From Flammeovirgaceae bacterium 311 (GTDB lineage Bacteria; Bacteroidota; Bacteroidia; Cytophagales; Cyclobacteriaceae), in assembly GCA_000597885.1 (NCBI GenBank), contig CP004371.1, forward strand, positions 558,001-622,000: DNA of 64,000 bases, read 5' to 3'. Numbering within the stretch: the first letter of the stretch is position 1; the number at the start of each line of letters is the position of its first letter. The notes beneath the pieces were generated by a model. The model was not told where the DNA came from, searched no databases, and saw nothing but the letters and a program-made list of their open reading frames with translations. Made by a program: the position numbers and the translations under genes. This document shows, in pieces, positions 18,898 to 28,774 of this stretch.

Positions 18898-20340
18898 ATG
18901 GATAAAAAGCTTGATCAGGCATACGATGCGGAATCCTTCCGCCGGCAGGGCCATGAACTTATTGATATACTTGCAGATTACCTGGCCAGCGCCAACGCAG
19001 ATCAGCAGGAGGTAAAAGCCATTCCATGGGAGGAACCGGACAAGCAGCTGGCGTATTGGGAGCAAGATTTTAAAAGGCCTTTAACCCAACCGATGGAGTT
19101 GTTCCGGGACGTGATGGTAAAGTCTATACATGTGCACCGTAAGCGTTATCTAGGGCATCAGACCACCCCTACGTTACCAGTTACCATACTGGCATCTGCC
19201 CTTAGTGCCGCGCTCAATCAGGGTATGGGCGTGTATGAGATGGGCATGGTTGGCAATACCCTGGAGAAGATACTCACCGAGCAGCTGGCACAGACGCTTG
19301 GTTTTGGAAAAGAGGCTTCCGGCTTTGTTACCTCAGGAGGATCTTTGGGGAATTTAACCGCCTTACTTACCGCCAGAGCAGCCAACACCAACATCTGGAA
19401 CAGGGGCAATGAAATGGTACAGCCGCTGGCTGTGCTTGTCTCAGAAGAAGCGCATTATTGCATCGATAGAGCTGCCCGGATCATGGGGTTTGGAGCAGAG
19501 GGTATCATAAAAGTACCCGTTAATGAGCGCTTTCAGATGCGTACTGGCCTGCTGGAGCAGTATTACCAGCAAGCAGTTTCAGCAGGCCGGCAGGTGATTT
19601 GTGTCATCGGATGTGCGGGTACCACCTCCACTGGATCTTATGATAATCTGGAAGCGATTGCCTCCTTCAGCCAAAAGCACAACCTCTGGTTTCATGTGGA
19701 TGGTGCTCATGGAGCACCTGCGGCTTTCTCTCCTCAATACAAACATCTGATTAAAGGCATCGAGAAAGCAGACTCTGTGGTGGTAGACTATCATAAGATG
19801 ATGATGACGCCCTCAATCTCTACTGCCCTGATCTATAAGCGTGGAAGCGATGCCTACAAAACCTTCTCGCAGCAGGCACAGTACCTCTGGACCGAGCAGG
19901 CCTCGCAGGAGTGGTTCAATGGGGGGAAACGCAGCTTTGAGTGTACCAAGCCCATGTCTGTTCTGAGTGTGTACACCATCTACAGGACCTATGGAGAAGA
20001 CGTATTCCGGGAAAATGTAGAGCGCCTGTATGGGATGGCTGCACGCTTAGCAGCCCTCATCAAAGAAAGAGCATATTTTGAACTGGCTTATGAGCCAGAA
20101 TGCAACATCGTGTGCTTTCGTTATCTGGCCGAAGTAGATCTGAGTAGGCTGAATCAGGAGATCAGAAAGCTGCTGGTTGAGGAGGGGCGTTTCTACATCG
20201 TACAGACCATGCTGCACGGGCAGCTGTATCTGCGCGTTTCTTTGATGAACCCTAAAACAGGCGAGGATGAGTTGCTGGAGTTACTGCTCAAAATAGAGGA
20301 AAAAGCAGCCCTGGCCCTGGTGAATATGTCAAGATTTTAG
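18898..20340 (+). CDS. PLP-dependent group II amino-acid decarboxylase
   Basis: 480 residues, the usual length for the aromatic-L-amino-acid/glutamate/tyrosine decarboxylase family. Visible landmarks: HQTTPTLPVTILASAL near the substrate entrance, TSGGSLGNLTALLTAR binding the PLP phosphate, SEEAHYCIDRAARIMG with the His that stacks on PLP, FHVDGAHGAPAAF with the Asp that contacts the pyridine N, and VVDYHKMMMTP with the PLP-binding Lys (about 300). Cytosolic. It would turn an aromatic amino acid or a related substrate into an amine plus CO2; the exact substrate cannot be told. It stands alone, downstream of IS3 debris. Start ATG at 18898. Confidence 0.9.
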   Translation: MDKKLDQAYDAESFRRQGHELIDILADYLASANADQQEVKAIPWEEPDKQLAYWEQDFKRPLTQPMELFRDVMVKSIHVHRKRYLGHQTTPTLPVTILASALSAALNQGMGVYEMGMVGNTLEKILTEQLAQTLGFGKEASGFVTSGGSLGNLTALLTARAANTNIWNRGNEMVQPLAVLVSEEAHYCIDRAARIMGFGAEGIIKVPVNERFQMRTGLLEQYYQQAVSAGRQVICVIGCAGTTSTGSYDNLEAIASFSQKHNLWFHVDGAHGAPAAFSPQYKHLIKGIEKADSVVVDYHKMMMTPSISTALIYKRGSDAYKTFSQQAQYLWTEQASQEWFNGGKRSFECTKPMSVLSVYTIYRTYGEDVFRENVERLYGMAARLAALIKERAYFELAYEPECNIVCFRYLAEVDLSRLNQEIRKLLVEEGRFYIVQTMLHGQLYLRVSLMNPKTGEDELLELLLKIEEKAALALVNMSRF

Positions 20341-20809
20341 TCTGCCTCAGCCAGGGAGACAGCTGGTTGGCAGGAGGTACATCAGTCTTTAAGGATCCAT
20401 TGGCTGATCATATTGGAATGGGGCCTTTGCCATATCCATGGCAGGCGCATGCCAAGGGGTCTTGCGGGTTACTTAACCGTTGGTGTCACAACAGATTCAG
20501 CAATTCGTACCCTTGATAAATTGGTGCCTGCTTAACGGCAAAGTCATTGTCACTTCTGCAACACTGTACAACAACTACACTAAAGTGTCACTACTGGTTT
20601 GGAGCAGAAACACCCAAAGCCCGAGGATAGCCTCGGGCTTTTATCTTTGTTACAAAGTTTAAAACAGGAATGTTAGCGTGAGAAAATGCAACATTACTTT
20701 TGCTCTGGTACTTTTGGGATGTAGCTGATCTAAAAGCTCCAGTAAATGCAAAAGCTTTGTTAAAATCAATTATTATCCTTATAATAATTAAATATTTAAA
20801 GGCAAAAAT
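20341..20809. other. Intergenic with terminator
   Basis: 470 bases with no gene recognised. It holds the strong hairpin at 20616 and an AT-rich stretch before 20810 that probably carries the promoter of the sugar block. Confidence 0.5.
20616..20645 (+). terminator. Rho-independent terminator
   Basis: AAAGCCCGAGG (20616-20626), loop ATAG, CCTCGGGCTTT (20631-20641): an 11-bp perfect stem followed by T-rich sequence. It can work in both directions. Confidence 0.9.
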
Positions 20810-21655
20810 ATGAGTATTAATATAGGATGCTTCGCTTTGATAAATCCCTTTCAAACTCTTGATAAACAGTTAGATCAAATTCAGTCCTGGGGTTTTGAAT
20901 TTGCAGATGTAACTGATAATACAGATGGGGCGTGTCTGGGGGCAGAATTTGGATTTACTGCTGTGGCAAGTCTTGATGCGAACCCTTTTGATATCAGGAG
21001 AATGTTTGAGTCAAGAGGAATTACGATCACCAGCATATGCGCCCATGCCAACCTGTTAGATCCGGCCGCTCCCTGGCGGTATGGAACTTCTCAGATTATA
21101 AAAGCAGTGCGTATGGCAGCAGCCATTGGGGTAAAACACGTGATAACAACGGAGGGAGATCCTCAAACAGGGTTTGGGCAAAGCCTGAGTACAGAGGAAG
21201 CTTTATTCACCATACGAGAAAAATTATACGAACCTTTACGACTGGCCGGTGACCTGGGGGTGAAAATTTTACTGGAGCCTCATGGACATATTACGGATTC
21301 TGTAGACAATATGGAAAAACTTCTTAATAGTTTTAATTCAGATGCCCTGGGGGTAAACCTGGATACCGGAAATCTGTGGTTGGGGGGAGGAGATCCGGTG
21401 GAATTTGTAAAACGCTTAGGGAACAAAATTGAACATGTTCACTGGAAAGATATGCCGGAAGAGTTTATTTCTAAGCGGGGTACTATGTTCGGTTGCGGTA
21501 TGGCGACTATTCCCCTGGGAACCGGTGTGGTAGACATTAAAGGTACTTTTGAAGCCTTGCAGAAAGCAGGCTTTGCAGGACATACCACTCTTGAAATAGC
21601 TGGTGAAGAGGCTGTTTTGAAAAGCCGCGATTATTTAAAATCACTTGGTGCTTAA
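20810..21655 (+). CDS. Sugar phosphate isomerase/epimerase-like TIM-barrel protein
   Basis: 281 residues of the AP-endonuclease-2/xylose-isomerase-like TIM barrel. Putative metal ligands are at the usual places: Glu in KILLEPHGH, Asp in VNLDTGNLWL, His in IEHVHWKDMP and Glu in TTLEIAGEE. Enzymes of this group isomerise or epimerise sugars and inositols; in Bacteroidota several act with Gfo/Idh oxidoreductases on keto-sugars. No signal peptide, so cytosolic. The cytochrome-type gene follows 29 bases later on the same strand, pointing to an operon with 21685 and perhaps 23821. Start ATG at 20810. Substrate unknown. Confidence 0.85.
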   Translation: MSINIGCFALINPFQTLDKQLDQIQSWGFEFADVTDNTDGACLGAEFGFTAVASLDANPFDIRRMFESRGITITSICAHANLLDPAAPWRYGTSQIIKAVRMAAAIGVKHVITTEGDPQTGFGQSLSTEEALFTIREKLYEPLRLAGDLGVKILLEPHGHITDSVDNMEKLLNSFNSDALGVNLDTGNLWLGGGDPVEFVKRLGNKIEHVHWKDMPEEFISKRGTMFGCGMATIPLGTGVVDIKGTFEALQKAGFAGHTTLEIAGEEAVLKSRDYLKSLGA

Positions 21656-21684
21656 TATGCATAGCTTCCTGATTCTTCCAATTC

Positions 21685-23727
21685 ATGAAAAATTTTTCTA
21701 AGAGCCTGTTCCGTAAAACAGTTCTGAACTGTGCGCTAACAGCTGTGGTGTTGACTGGCTTTGGCTTATCGTCGCGGGCACAGGAGCCAGGGCCGGCCTT
21801 TACTCAGGAGTCGGCCAAAGAAGAAGATTATTTTAAGATCATGAGATTGCCGGCACCGGAAGGAACCATTCTGGAAGTGGGTGGCCTGGCAGTTTTACCA
21901 AACGGAGATCTGGCAGTAACCACACGTCGTGGGGATGTTTATATTGTGGAAAACCCAACAAGCGCGCGACCCCATTTCCGGAGGTTTGCCTCAGGTTTGC
22001 ATGAGGTATTGGGCTTAGTATATAAAAATGGAGCTTTATACTGTTCGCAAAGAGGTGAAATCACAAAGCTTGTGGACTCAGATGGGGATGGTAGAGCGGA
22101 TGTTTTTGAAACCATTTATACATTTCCTCTCTCGGGCAACTACTGCGAATACAACTATCTGAAAGCGGCACCCGACGGATCATTCTTTGTTACCTGTAAC
22201 CTGGCTTTTCCGGAAGTTGAATGGTGGCGTCCAGTCAGTCCGGTGCCATGGAGGGGCTGGGCGCTGCATATACAGGAAGATGGTAGTATGGAGCCATGGG
22301 CCACAGGTATGCGATCGCCGGCAGGAGTAGGGATGATTAACGGGGAGCTGTTTTATGCAGATAACCAGGGTGACTGGATTGGTTCAGGCGGGATTGTGCA
22401 TGTGAAGAAAGGGGCTTTTACCGGACACCCCGCTGGCCTTGTATGGGCCGACCGGCCTGAGTCGCCTTTAAAACTGACACAGGAGCAACTTTTTACCAAA
22501 GCAGACCCGCGTATAGAGAAGGATGATTCCGGTGGGGATATAAAACCTGAGAATCGGGTAGAAGAAAGCTTTGTTACCCTGTTTGAGGTGAAAGAAAGTT
22601 TTCCGGAGATACAGTTACCGGCAGTATGGTTGCCTCATGGAATACTGGGAATATCAAACTCAGAGATATTAGAAATACCTGCCGGAAACTTTGGACCTTT
22701 TGCGGGTCAGGTGCTTGTGGGCGATCAGGGGCAAAGCAAAATCATGCGGGTGTTTATGGAAAAAGTAAATGGGGAATACCAGGGTGCTGCATGGGATTTT
22801 CGTAGTGGCTTTCAGTCTGGAGTCCTCCGCATGGCTTGGGCAAAAGATGGTTCTCTCTTTGTAGGAGAAACCAATCGTGGCTGGGGATCAGCCGGTGAGG
22901 CGAGTGAAGGGCTTCAGCGTTTAGTTTGGAATGAAAAGGTTCCTTTCGAAATGAGAGCGGTACGTGCCATGCCAGATGGCTTTGAGATTGAGTTTACCAA
23001 ACCGGTAGTAATGAATACGGCCAGGGATATAGCCTCCTACGCTGTTGAAAGCTTCTCCTATAAGTACCACCCGGTTTATGGTAGTCCACCCGTTAATCTG
23101 GAAAAGTCCGTGCTGAAAGGAGTGAGGGTATCGGAGGATGGCATGATAGCCCGTATCATCGTGGATAACCTGCGGCTGAATTATATATATAATATTACAC
23201 TTGCTGGTATTCGCGAAAGAGACAACTCATTTTCCCTGGTTCACCCTACCGCTTATTACACACTGAACAATATTCCTGAAGGAACGAAGCTGTCCATGAA
23301 TGAGGTAAGCATTCAGAATTCGGCTAAGGTGGCACAGCCAAAAGCCAATGCTGAACATGCATCTGCCAGCCGGAATAGGTCTGTTGGTGGTACAGCAGCT
23401 GTTGAAAAGGGTGATGCAGGAAAGGTTCAGTCGAAGAGTGCAGAAAAGACTGCCAACACTAAAAAAGCCCCTGACTTTGGGGAAATAAAACCCCTTTTAG
23501 CAAAGAATACCTGTTTGGCTTGCCATGATGTAGAAAAGCGTCAGGTAGGCCCTGCTTATGTGGAGGTGGCAAAACGGAAATACAGTAACGAGAGGATTGT
23601 TGAGCTGATCCACCAGCCGGAGCCGGAAAACTGGCCGGGTTATGCCTCGCCTATGCCGCCTATGCCGCAGGTACCAAGAGAGGAGGCGCTCAAGATTGCT
23701 GCCTGGATAAATTCACTAGCTAAGTAA
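21685..23727 (+). CDS. Secreted beta-propeller dehydrogenase-like protein with C-terminal cytochrome c
   Basis: 680 residues with a Sec signal peptide (about 1-31, ending SSRA). Residues about 50-420 form an NHL/PQQ-like beta propeller of the type in membrane-bound sugar dehydrogenases (for example GGLAVLPNGDLAVTTRRGDV and TGMRSPAGVGM). A beta-rich segment and a Ser/Lys/Ala-rich linker follow. A c-type cytochrome domain closes the protein: haem site CLACH (about 612) and a likely distal Met in the SPMPPMP segment. It probably oxidises a sugar or glycoside in the periplasm and passes electrons through its own haem. Between the isomerase and the PmoA-like gene, fitting carbohydrate use. Substrate and propeller cofactor are inferred. 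Confidence 0.8.
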   Translation: MKNFSKSLFRKTVLNCALTAVVLTGFGLSSRAQEPGPAFTQESAKEEDYFKIMRLPAPEGTILEVGGLAVLPNGDLAVTTRRGDVYIVENPTSARPHFRRFASGLHEVLGLVYKNGALYCSQRGEITKLVDSDGDGRADVFETIYTFPLSGNYCEYNYLKAAPDGSFFVTCNLAFPEVEWWRPVSPVPWRGWALHIQEDGSMEPWATGMRSPAGVGMINGELFYADNQGDWIGSGGIVHVKKGAFTGHPAGLVWADRPESPLKLTQEQLFTKADPRIEKDDSGGDIKPENRVEESFVTLFEVKESFPEIQLPAVWLPHGILGISNSEILEIPAGNFGPFAGQVLVGDQGQSKIMRVFMEKVNGEYQGAAWDFRSGFQSGVLRMAWAKDGSLFVGETNRGWGSAGEASEGLQRLVWNEKVPFEMRAVRAMPDGFEIEFTKPVVMNTARDIASYAVESFSYKYHPVYGSPPVNLEKSVLKGVRVSEDGMIARIIVDNLRLNYIYNITLAGIRERDNSFSLVHPTAYYTLNNIPEGTKLSMNEVSIQNSAKVAQPKANAEHASASRNRSVGGTAAVEKGDAGKVQSKSAEKTANTKKAPDFGEIKPLLAKNTCLACHDVEKRQVGPAYVEVAKRKYSNERIVELIHQPEPENWPGYASPMPPMPQVPREEALKIAAWINSLAK

Positions 23728-23820
23728 CCGGAGAGGGGGCAGGTAGTGTGAATAGTTTAGTAACGGATTTAAAAAAAAAACCATGATGTGGCGCATCACG
23801 AGGTGGGTAAATAAGCAAAG

Positions 23821-24897
23821 ATGAAAAGCATTTTTTCTGGAATACTATTTATATTTTGTTTTACCGGGCTTTTGGCAGGGATACTTATGTTTACAGGTGT
23901 GCCTTTTTTGTCGTCTGGTAACATTCAGAAACAGAAAGAAAAGATTTTTAACACTTATCGGCATTCCACTTTATCGGAAGATCTGGTTGCACAAAAAAAA
24001 GCCCTCTATAGCTGGCAAAAGTCCGATACTTCTATAGCGCTGCTTCAAAACAACAAGCTTGTCTGGAGATTTAACTTCAACAGGAGCTATGATAAGCCGT
24101 ATTTTTATCCATTAAGAATTGCCGGTAAGGAACATGATCTTGTGTGGTTAAGCCCTGCAGACCATCCGTGGCATCGGGGGCTGTGGTTTTCCTGGAAGTT
24201 GATAAATGATGTTAATTACTGGGAAGAAAATGTTGAAACACGACTGTCGGATGGCAGAAGTAAAATAACAGATGTAGAAGTAAAACAGCATAAAGATTAT
24301 TCCGCAACCATCCTTTTAAAGCTGTCTTACGCCCCTGAAGGTGGAACTATTGTGCTGAATGAGGAGAGCAAGATTTTTGTTTCTTCACCCGATAGAAGAG
24401 GAAATTATCATATTGATTGGGATTTGAAATTTAATGCTGGAAAAGAGGCCGTTGTGTTAGATCGTACGCCTCCTCCAAGCCAGGGAGGCCCCTATTATGG
24501 CGGGTATGGGGGACTTTCTTTTCGGGCGGCTCAGGGAATAAGCCACCACCTGTTTAAAGATTCTGAAGGCTGGCAGGATTCCAGTGAGTTGATAGGAGGG
24601 GGAAAGAGGGCGCACTGGATGGACATGAGTGGCATGACGGATTCCGTGACACAGTCGTGGGGAGGAGTAGCTACCTTTAGTCACCGGAAAAACCCTAATT
24701 CGCCTACCCCCTGGTATGTTTATAAAGATAAAGACTTTGCCTTCTACAATAGTGCATTGCTGTTTGATCAACCTCATGAAATAGAGGCTAATGGTCATTT
24801 ACGCTTATTATACCGCGTTTTAGTTCATGAAAATATTGCTGAACATAATTTTCTGACAAAGAAGTACGAAGAATTTGTAAATAATACTTTCTATTGA
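23821..24897 (+). CDS. PmoA-like protein (DUF6807)
   Basis: 358 residues. A hydrophobic N-terminus (about 5-27) is a signal anchor. The rest matches the DUF6807/PmoA-like family common in Bacteroidota and Planctomycetota: YFYPLRIAGKEHDLVW, then SPADHPWHRGLWFSW with the conserved HPWHRG, and GGYGGLSFR further on. The family name is historical and the proteins are not methane monooxygenases; many sit in carbohydrate loci beside Gfo/Idh and DUF1080 proteins. Likely periplasmic. It lies 93 bases after the cytochrome gene and may share its transcript. Activity unknown. Confidence 0.85.
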   Translation: MKSIFSGILFIFCFTGLLAGILMFTGVPFLSSGNIQKQKEKIFNTYRHSTLSEDLVAQKKALYSWQKSDTSIALLQNNKLVWRFNFNRSYDKPYFYPLRIAGKEHDLVWLSPADHPWHRGLWFSWKLINDVNYWEENVETRLSDGRSKITDVEVKQHKDYSATILLKLSYAPEGGTIVLNEESKIFVSSPDRRGNYHIDWDLKFNAGKEAVVLDRTPPPSQGGPYYGGYGGLSFRAAQGISHHLFKDSEGWQDSSELIGGGKRAHWMDMSGMTDSVTQSWGGVATFSHRKNPNSPTPWYVYKDKDFAFYNSALLFDQPHEIEANGHLRLLYRVLVHENIAEHNFLTKKYEEFVNNTFY

Positions 24898-25022
24898 AAG
24901 GAGCTAAACCTTCTGCTTGGCTACTCTTCGTTTCTTTCAGAAGCTATGGACACTAGTGGGCTGCCATTTACAGAACCTGGATTCAAGTGGACCATCCGCC
25001 CTTACCAGGTAAAATGCACATC
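24898..25022 (+). other. Short open tail, possible gene remnant
   Basis: A frame with no stop reads MDTSGLPFTEPGFKWTIRPY and ends at TGA near 25024. It looks like the C-terminal tail of a lost glycan-related enzyme, but the family cannot be named. Confidence 0.25.
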
Positions 25023-25060
25023 CTGAACCCAAAGCAGGCATTAACCTGCTTTGGGTTCAG
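25023..25060. terminator. 16-bp perfect hairpin between convergent genes
   Basis: CTGAACCCAAAGCAGG (25023-25038) pairs perfectly with 25045-25060, loop CATTAA. It overlaps the last codons of the aldo/keto reductase gene. There is no T run, so termination may need Rho, or it may work as an mRNA 3' stabiliser. Confidence 0.6.
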
Positions 25061-26183
25061 GCGCATTGGCTGCTACCAATTTTTCTTTTTTTAGTTCCTG
25101 CCAGAAAGTGTTCGGGATAACTGTTTTCATAGACGCCACGTTGGCTGCCGCCTGTTGCGCGCTGCTGGCTCCCGGAATAACAGCTGTGACGATGGAGGGA
25201 GCTGCACAGAACTGCAGGGCTGCGGTGCGCAAATCTACATTATGCTTTTTGGCAATGGCAGCAAGCTTATTGCGTTTGGCCAGGTGCTTCTCAGGAATAT
25301 AGTTACTGTAGTTGTAGCGTTCTTTTCCCGCCAGGAAACCCGAATTGAACGGCGCGCCAGAAACTATAGGCACATTCTTTTTTTCACAGGCCGGGAACAG
25401 CCGGTTCAGGGCATCTTCGTGCTCAATCAGGGAGTATTGGGTGGCAGAAAGCATGATGTTTGGGTCGGCCACTTCCATCGCTTTTAGTATCGGATCAATC
25501 CGGTTTACACCCATACCCCAGGCTTTGATGATGCCTTCCTCCCGCATGCGCGTCAGTTCGGGCATGGCACCTTTCCGGGCCTGCTCAAAGTACTCCGTCC
25601 ACTTATCTCCCATATCGCCATTATCGGGAGAAAGGTCGTGAATGAACACAATATCGATGCTCGAGAGGCCCAGGCGCTGTAAGCTGTCTTCTACTGATTT
25701 GCGCACGCCATCAGCAGAGTAATCGTACTTGTACTTAAAGTTGAGCTTTCCTTTCCAGATGTCGTCTGGATTACTCTTGAAGTTGGGATCTGGCTCAAAT
25801 ACGCGGCCTATCTTGGTGGAAAGAATATATTCTTCCCTGTTTTTACCATAAAGAAAAAGCCCCATCCTGCGTTCGCTCAGCCCGTAGCCGTAGAAAGGCG
25901 AAGTATCGAAATAGCGCACGCCGCCGTTCCAGGCAGCTTCCATCGCATTTTCAATCTCTTCGTTGCTGTTAATATGAAAAGCATTGCCTGCTGCTACCCC
26001 TCCAAGTCCGAAGTTGTCAGGGAGCCTGTAGCCTGCCAGGGCTCTTTCAGATCCAGGATTGTACTGTAGAGCTGGGCCACTGCTCCCATACTTAGCACCT
26101 AAGGCCGAGGCCAGGGCAGGGGCGAATGTGGCGGCTGCAGTTGTGATGGCAGCCTTAGATATAAAATTTCGTCGTGATAGCAT
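25041..26183 (-). CDS. Aldo/keto reductase with Tat-type signal
   Basis: 380 residues. The N-terminus MLSRRNFISKAAITTAAATF has a twin-arginine motif and an Ala-rich h-region, so export by Tat is likely. The barrel has the aldo/keto reductase tetrad: Asp and Tyr in YFDTSPFYGYG, Lys in ILSTKIGRV and His in IVFIHDL. The C-terminal part has VTAVIPGASSAQQ, the usual NADPH-binding loop. It reduces an aldehyde or ketone, or oxidises a sugar. The next gene on the same strand (26217) is upstream with a 33-base gap, so the two probably form a unit transcribed from about 27.3 kb. Substrate unknown. Confidence 0.9.
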   Translation of the reverse strand: MLSRRNFISKAAITTAAATFAPALASALGAKYGSSGPALQYNPGSERALAGYRLPDNFGLGGVAAGNAFHINSNEEIENAMEAAWNGGVRYFDTSPFYGYGLSERRMGLFLYGKNREEYILSTKIGRVFEPDPNFKSNPDDIWKGKLNFKYKYDYSADGVRKSVEDSLQRLGLSSIDIVFIHDLSPDNGDMGDKWTEYFEQARKGAMPELTRMREEGIIKAWGMGVNRIDPILKAMEVADPNIMLSATQYSLIEHEDALNRLFPACEKKNVPIVSGAPFNSGFLAGKERYNYSNYIPEKHLAKRNKLAAIAKKHNVDLRTAALQFCAAPSIVTAVIPGASSAQQAAANVASMKTVIPNTFWQELKKEKLVAANAPEPKAG

Positions 26184-26216
26184 TTTGTTATTTTATAATT
26201 ATGGATGTACAAATGA

Positions 26217-27275
26217 TCAGGGAATAATCTTTTTATCCTTTAGCGTCTGAAACGTGTTCAGCATATAGTCGATGCTGTCGGTTTGCATTTCGTGGAAACC
26301 AAAGCGTCTGGCTTTGTTCACATCAAAGAAGGCATCGTATTCATTGTTGAAGATAAAGTCGCCAAAGCCCCATTGCACCAGCTGGTTGAGGGAGTAAGGC
26401 GCCAACTTGTATTTCTTCACCATCTCGTTCCACAGCGGTTCTTTGTCGGCCATGTATTCCTGCAGCGAGAACGTTTGTGGCTCGTCTATTTCCACCCCGA
26501 AAAAGGCACCGAACTTTTTCCAGGCCTGCTCCCACCGAAATACATCGCCATTGGTGATGTTGAATATTTCGTTTCGGGTGTTTTCGTTCAGGCCTGCCCA
26601 TTCCATGCTTCTGGATAACACGTCCACCCCGGTTACGTTCACCGCTACCTTGTATGCTTTTGGAGTTCCCGAAAAACGCATGGCTACGCCCAACTCCCTG
26701 CACATGCTGGCATAGGCTGCAATCAGGTTAGAGAGGTTCATGGGGTTCCCGATAGTAAACCCGATAACAATGTCGGGGCGCAGGGCAGTCCAATTCCACT
26801 TTTTGCCCTGCGAGGCCTGGCGCAGGAAGTCTTCCTGGCTGTAGTAAAAGTTAGGAGGGAAGCTGCGCAGGTCGGTTTCCTTAGCCGGCGTTTTGTAAAT
26901 GCCCAGGTGCGCACCATAAGCTTTTCCGCCCTGGATGAACGTGATGTGTTCAAAGCCTGGGGCTACCTTTTCAATGCCTGTTACGAGGTTTTCTATTAGG
27001 GCAAGGTTTGCGCTGGTTTGTTCTGCCAGGTTATGCTTCTCTACATAAGAGCCAAAAAACACATGCGTTACCGACTTCAGCTCTTCTGCTTTGGCTTCTA
27101 CAGCATCGGTTTCGGTGAGGTCCAGTGCCACAAATTTTGCAGAACTTTCATAATGCAGGTTAGAACGGGAGGTAATGATAACATCCCAGTTGCCGGTTTG
27201 TATGAGGTACTGGGCCAGATTACTGCCAATAATGCCGTTGCCTCCGGTAACTAAAGCTGTTTTCTTGCTGCTCAT
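26217..27275 (-). CDS. PRISE-type short-chain reductase (NAD-dependent epimerase family)
   Basis: 352 residues. Rossmann start VTGGNGIIGSNL, then the PRISE-like catalytic region NFYYSQEDFL, whose Tyr takes the usual active-site place, and WTALRPDIVIGF. This group (progesterone 5-beta-reductase/iridoid synthase-like) reduces enones or keto groups with NADPH; bacterial members are of unknown substrate. Cytosolic, no signal. It is the first gene of the likely two-gene unit with the aldo/keto reductase at 25041. Start ATG at 27275 follows from the Rossmann motif lying at residues 9-20. Confidence 0.85.
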   Translation of the reverse strand: MSSKKTALVTGGNGIIGSNLAQYLIQTGNWDVIITSRSNLHYESSAKFVALDLTETDAVEAKAEELKSVTHVFFGSYVEKHNLAEQTSANLALIENLVTGIEKVAPGFEHITFIQGGKAYGAHLGIYKTPAKETDLRSFPPNFYYSQEDFLRQASQGKKWNWTALRPDIVIGFTIGNPMNLSNLIAAYASMCRELGVAMRFSGTPKAYKVAVNVTGVDVLSRSMEWAGLNENTRNEIFNITNGDVFRWEQAWKKFGAFFGVEIDEPQTFSLQEYMADKEPLWNEMVKKYKLAPYSLNQLVQWGFGDFIFNNEYDAFFDVNKARRFGFHEMQTDSIDYMLNTFQTLKDKKIIP

Positions 27276-27400
27276 AGGGCTATCTGTTTGTAGTTTATCA
27301 TCCTTAAATTTGTTCTGCTGCTCCCAGCATAGCCTCTCCTTCGGCTAAACCTTGCTTCTTGTAACTGATAGCAGGTGGAGTGGTTTCAGCAAAAGAACTC

Positions 27401-27520
27401 TCAGCTGTTATAAAGCTTCTCCTCCGGAAAGCTGTTGCGGAAATTTACGTGTGGGTCGTGCTGGTAGACAAATTGTTTGAAATCATCAAGCATTTGCAAG
27501 CGGCTCTGCAGCACAGCAGA
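27401..27520 (-). pseudogene. C-terminal scrap of an FAD-linked oxidase
   Basis: About 39 codons ending LQMLDDFKQFVYQHDP, then VNFRNSFPEEKLYNS and a stop. The pattern (a helix, then hDPxxxFRN) is that of the tail of FAD-binding lactone or aldehyde oxidases. The rest of the gene is missing. Low certainty. Confidence 0.35.
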
Positions 27521-27866
27521 CGGTTAGCTTACCGGTGCGGAGCTGAATTTAAATGATAAGCCATCATTTAATTGGTTAGACAGTTTTATGAAGCATGAAT
27601 CCATCAGCTAAAATATTTTGTGAAGGCAGCGATAATGCCACTAGAACGGCCGCATTCTGTCTTTAGAATAGAAGGTTTAGTGTTTCAGGGAACAATGATT
27701 TTCCGATTCTTCTGTTAGGTGATGCTTGCCTGTGAATCCGGTCTATACAACCTCAAGGTTAGCGTAAATTTTAATTAGCTACCGTATCGAAAACGTTAAG
27801 AAGAAAAATTATCGTAGAAAGTACCTTTAAGCAGCGCTACCCCAAAAACCTTGTTACTTTTAATGC

Positions 27867-28726
27867 ATGGAAACTGTTATGCCTCTCCCGCGGGAATTGC
27901 TTCTTGTGTTTGAATCCATGCCCGGCCACTATATACTTTTATCACCAGAACTGGTGATACTGACAGTGAGCGCCAGAATGTTGAAAGAAACCTTCAAAAC
28001 AAGTGAGGAGGTAGTTGGCAAGCGCTTGTCTTAGGCATTTCCCCTGCCAGATCATGCAGAGGAGGATTCAAATGTGCAGCTTATTCGTTCACTGCAACGG
28101 GTAATTACGTATAAAAAACCAGACCAAACCCCTGTTTTCCGCTACGACGTTTCTGATCCTGACAAGCAGCAAGAGCTTTATGGAAGCTCCCGGTGCCATT
28201 ACTATTCTGGAGGGCCCCCAATTAGTGTTTCAACTGGTGAATTCCGGGTACCAGATGTTTTTTCCTGGGAGAGAACTTTTAGGAAAGCCCCTCTATACTG
28301 CCTTGCCGGAAATTGAAGGACAGAGACCTGCAGGTAGACAATATCGTTTATCCCAGGAACAACCTGTGGAGCATTGTATATAACCTTCTGAGCAATGCTA
28401 TAAAATACCGCTCCCCGGAAAGGCCCCTGGTTGTACGCATCAACACCTACCGCGAGGATGACGCCGTAGTACTGCGGGTAGAAGATAATGGACTTGGCCT
28501 TAGCCAGCACCAACAACCAAAGCTTTTTACCATGTTCAAAAGGTTCCACTCCCATGTAGAGGGCACAGGCATTGGCCTCTACATGATCAAACGAATTATT
28601 GAAAACCGGGGAGGCAGAATAGAATTTGAAAGTGAGGAAAATAAAGGGACCACGTTCAAAGTATACCTTCAGCCCCTTGGCTTTTTACAGAAAGAACCAT
28701 CTCAGGGGATTTCTTTTAAGCAGTAA
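27867..28726 (+). pseudogene. Sensor histidine kinase, decayed (PAS-PAS-deleted-HATPase)
   Basis: A first PAS-like segment reads METVMPLPRELLLVFESMPG, then YILLSPELVILTVSARM, up to a TAG stop after VVGKRLS. It continues AFPLPDHAEEDSNVQLIRSL to FRYDVSDPD. The frame then shifts into a second PAS (APGAITILEGPQLVF to LYTALPEIEGQ). From there the sequence jumps, without HisKA, into a HATPase_c domain: WSIVYNLLSNAIKY, DNGLGLS, GTGIGLYMIKRII. At least one stop, two frameshifts and one deletion of over 100 codons make this a dead copy of the kinase family at 4546 and 7861. The last open part (28313-28726) has no start of its own that would be useful. Confidence 0.85.
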
Positions 28727-28774
28727 GCTGCTGCAGAAAATGAACCTACTTTCAAAATACTACTGTTTAACAGA

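Noticed and set aside
27921-27935. GC patches in coding genes (for example CCCGGCCAC here, GGGCCGCGCG near 63319) as further mini-inserts
   Set aside because: They are explained by conserved protein sequence in frame and do not fit the insert consensus.
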